A stretch of DNA of 14,834 bases from an uncultured Marinosulfonomonas sp. (GTDB taxonomy: Bacteria > Pseudomonadota > Alphaproteobacteria > Rhodobacterales > Rhodobacteraceae), in NCBI GenBank assembly GCA_947311455.1, contig CAMZKY010000119.1:1-14834 (forward strand), read 5' to 3'. Position 1 is the stretch's first letter. Each line of letters begins with the position of its first letter. Positions 13,190 through 14,834 of the stretch are shown in pieces. The notes under the pieces were generated by a model. That model did not search any database. It saw only the letters and a list, made by a program, of their open reading frames with translations, and was not told the origin of the DNA. Made by a program: the position numbers and the translations under genes.

Positions 13190-13825
13190 TTAGCGAATTG
13201 GCCGGATAATGATTTCCACGCGGCGATTCGCACGGCGCCCCTCTGCCGTTAGGTTTGTCGAGATTGGTTCATCTTCGCCGCGTCCAATGGAACGAATGCG
13301 GGACGAACTAACACCACCATCACGTAAAACGGCAGCAACAGCACTGGCGCGACGCGCTGATAGGGCCTGATTGTGATCGGCAGAACCTGTGTTATCCGTG
13401 TGACCAAAAATATCAACCGTCGTATCGGGATAATCCAGAAGGTTACGTGCGAGCGCGCGCAAATCAGAGCGCAGATCAGAACGCAAAGATGCGCTATCTA
13501 CGTTAAACAGGATGTCTTGTGGCATTGTTATGACCAGCTCGTTTCCGGTGTTAACGATTTTAACGTCATTGCCCATTGAGCTGCGTAAATCGCCCGCTTG
13601 TTTGTCCAGGCTACTACCAATCGCGCCGCCAATGGCGGCACCAATCGCAGCGCCAACTGCGGTATCAACCACCTTGTGATCACCTGGCTGGGTTGCGCCC
13701 AAAAAACCGCCCAGCATGCCGCCAATAATGGCGCCGTTTTGGGTGCGGGGGCCAGTATCTGTGCATGCAGATAGCGCAAGCGCGCCAACGGTTGCAATGA
13801 TCATCGGGGATTTAAGAATCGTCAT
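13190..13825 (-). CDS. OmpA-family outer-membrane lipoprotein with glycine zipper
   Basis: Peptidoglycan-linked outer-membrane lipoprotein of 211 residues. The start is the ATG at 13825, because the TGAGG ribosome site lies just upstream and overlaps an alternative in-frame ATG at 13837. The signal peptide ends in a lipobox LSAC (Cys21), with Thr at +2, compatible with outer-membrane sorting. A glycine-zipper segment follows (GAIIGGMLGGFLGA and GAAIGAAIGGAIGSSL). The C-terminal OmpA-like domain (about 95-211) has ILFNVDSASLR, VDIFGHTDNTGSADHNQALS with the diaminopimelate-binding Asp, ARRASAV with the partner Arg, and GRGEDEPISTN...GRRANRRVEI. It probably anchors the outer membrane to peptidoglycan. 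This is a common alphaproteobacterial gene of YiaD/Pal-like type and is transcribed alone. I see no clear promoter in the 100 nt upstream. Confidence 0.92.
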   Translation of the reverse strand: MTILKSPMIIATVGALALSACTDTGPRTQNGAIIGGMLGGFLGATQPGDHKVVDTAVGAAIGAAIGGAIGSSLDKQAGDLRSSMGNDVKIVNTGNELVITMPQDILFNVDSASLRSDLRSDLRALARNLLDYPDTTVDIFGHTDNTGSADHNQALSARRASAVAAVLRDGGVSSSRIRSIGRGEDEPISTNLTAEGRRANRRVEIIIRPIR

Positions 13826-13925
13826 TTTGTGCCTCATTAAAAACTATTTGATTTCTAACGGGGTGATACAGGATTACTGAATGTTATCGAATATCAGTTT
13901 TGATTCTGGGCCATTAACCGCCAGT

Positions 13926-14831
13926 TTAGCAAGTTTCGTCGGCTTTCATACCTTCCCATGCCAACATTGCGCGTTTTACTGGAAGGCCCCAGTGATACCC
14001 GCCCAGCCCGCCAGATTTACGCAACGCGCGGTGGCACGGTATAAGCCAGCTAACCGGATTGCGGCCAACGGCGGTGCCAACGGCGCGAGCGGCGCGGGGG
14101 CTGCCGATGGTTTTGGCGATTTCGGAGTAGGTGGTGACGTGGCCCGACGGGATGGTTAACAGGGCCTCCCACACTTTAATTTGAAACGGAGCGCCGATCA
14201 GGTGCAGATCGGTGTGGCCGGACCGGGCGAAGGCCGCATTGACCCAGTGTTCGAGCGGGTTAGGGGTTTCAATATAGGTTGCGTTTGGCCAACGGCTGGT
14301 CATGTCTCGCATGGCATCGGCACGCCCTGTTTCTGCGGAAAATGCCATACCGCACAGGCCCTTATCGGTACCCATGGCTAGAACCTCACCAAAGGGGCTT
14401 TGGAACCAGCCATATTTGATGGATAAGCCATCACCATTGCGGGCATATTCACCTGGGCTCATGGCCTCCCAACGGATAAAAAGATCATGCAAACGGCTGC
14501 TGCCGGACAGGCCGGAATGATCAGCAACCGCGAGGGTGGTGAAACGGTTGCGCAGCAGGGTTTTCGCGTATCCTAGTGTTAGATATTGCTGATATCGTTT
14601 GGGCGATACGCCCGCCCACCGGCTAAAGACCTGCTGCAAATGTGAAGGCCTAAAGCCAAGGCGCGCGGCGATATCATCCAGCGAAAGGCTTTGATCTTCG
14701 TCGATGATTTCAATCGCGCGTTTGATGACGTCGTAATGATATTTTACTTCTGTAGAATCCATAGGCAATGATTGCAGGTTTTCATGCTGCGCGTCGATCC
14801 GGAACTTGCGCAAAGGCAGTGAAACGGGCAT
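13926..14831 (-). CDS. Ada-like AraC/methylated-DNA-cysteine methyltransferase lacking the N-terminal Zn domain
   Basis: Fusion of an AraC-type helix-turn-helix region (about residues 35-130; LSLDDIAARLGFRPSHLQQVFSRW and VADHSGLSGSSRLHDLF) with an O6-methylguanine-DNA methyltransferase domain (about 138-300). The methyltransferase has the DNA-binding GSPRAARAVGTAVGRNP and the active-site IPCHR, whose acceptor cysteine codon is at 14034-14036. The enzyme removes alkyl groups from O6-methylguanine irreversibly onto this cysteine. The Cys-rich phosphotriester domain of E. coli Ada is absent, so the classical methylation switch for gene activation is missing. The start is uncertain: the frame has an ATG at 14829-14831 close to the window edge and may extend beyond it, while a second ATG at 14760-14762 (MDSTEVKYHYDV) fits the usual start of this domain. 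Neither has a convincing ribosome site in view. Confidence 0.88.
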   Translation of the reverse strand: MPVSLPLRKFRIDAQHENLQSLPMDSTEVKYHYDVIKRAIEIIDEDQSLSLDDIAARLGFRPSHLQQVFSRWAGVSPKRYQQYLTLGYAKTLLRNRFTTLAVADHSGLSGSSRLHDLFIRWEAMSPGEYARNGDGLSIKYGWFQSPFGEVLAMGTDKGLCGMAFSAETGRADAMRDMTSRWPNATYIETPNPLEHWVNAAFARSGHTDLHLIGAPFQIKVWEALLTIPSGHVTTYSEIAKTIGSPRAARAVGTAVGRNPVSWLIPCHRALRKSGGLGGYHWGLPVKRAMLAWEGMKADETC

Positions 14832-14834
14832 AGA

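Noticed and set aside
13926..14831. Two separate genes (AraC regulator and Ogt)
   Set aside because: The frame is continuous with no stop or internal ribosome site between the HTH and the methyltransferase domain, which is the usual Ada-type fusion.

Overview
The window looks like chromosomal DNA of a moderate-GC alphaproteobacterium, probably marine and Rhodobacterales-like. This rests on an FMN riboswitch in front of a RibN-type riboflavin transporter, an FCD-type GntR regulator, and general codon use. The lineage is inferred, not proven. I see no tRNA, rRNA, CRISPR array, insertion sequence or phage gene.

Region A (1-6515, + strand) encodes an envelope export module. It holds the 3' part of an RND periplasmic adaptor, an RND permease with an unusual roughly 200-residue C-terminal extension, and three small secreted proteins rich in Gly, Asn, Tyr, Trp, Pro and Phe. 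The third secreted protein carries 14-residue GWGGNNWGPFGNNN repeats and resembles sulfur-globule envelope proteins in composition. It is flanked by RNA hairpins.

Region B (6598-10957, + strand) is a tight five-gene run with gaps of 12, 47, 23 and 3 nt. It encodes a periplasmic LolA/DUF4412-like protein, an orphan ParA/MinD ATPase, a membrane-anchored His/Met-rich TPR protein, a dynamin/EHD-like GTPase with two membrane helices, and an FtsH-protease-domain (M41-like) protein whose first zinc histidine is tyrosine. Regions A and B are co-directional. They may form one system for exporting, assembling, positioning or remodelling an extracytoplasmic proteinaceous structure. That joint function is inference.

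Region C (10958-14834) looks like ordinary chromosome. It contains an FMN riboswitch with a readable translational expression platform in front of ribN, a convergent terminator, a FadR/PdhR-type regulator with a palindrome over its own -10 box, an OmpA-type lipoprotein with a strong terminator, and an Ada-like methyltransferase without the N-terminal zinc domain.
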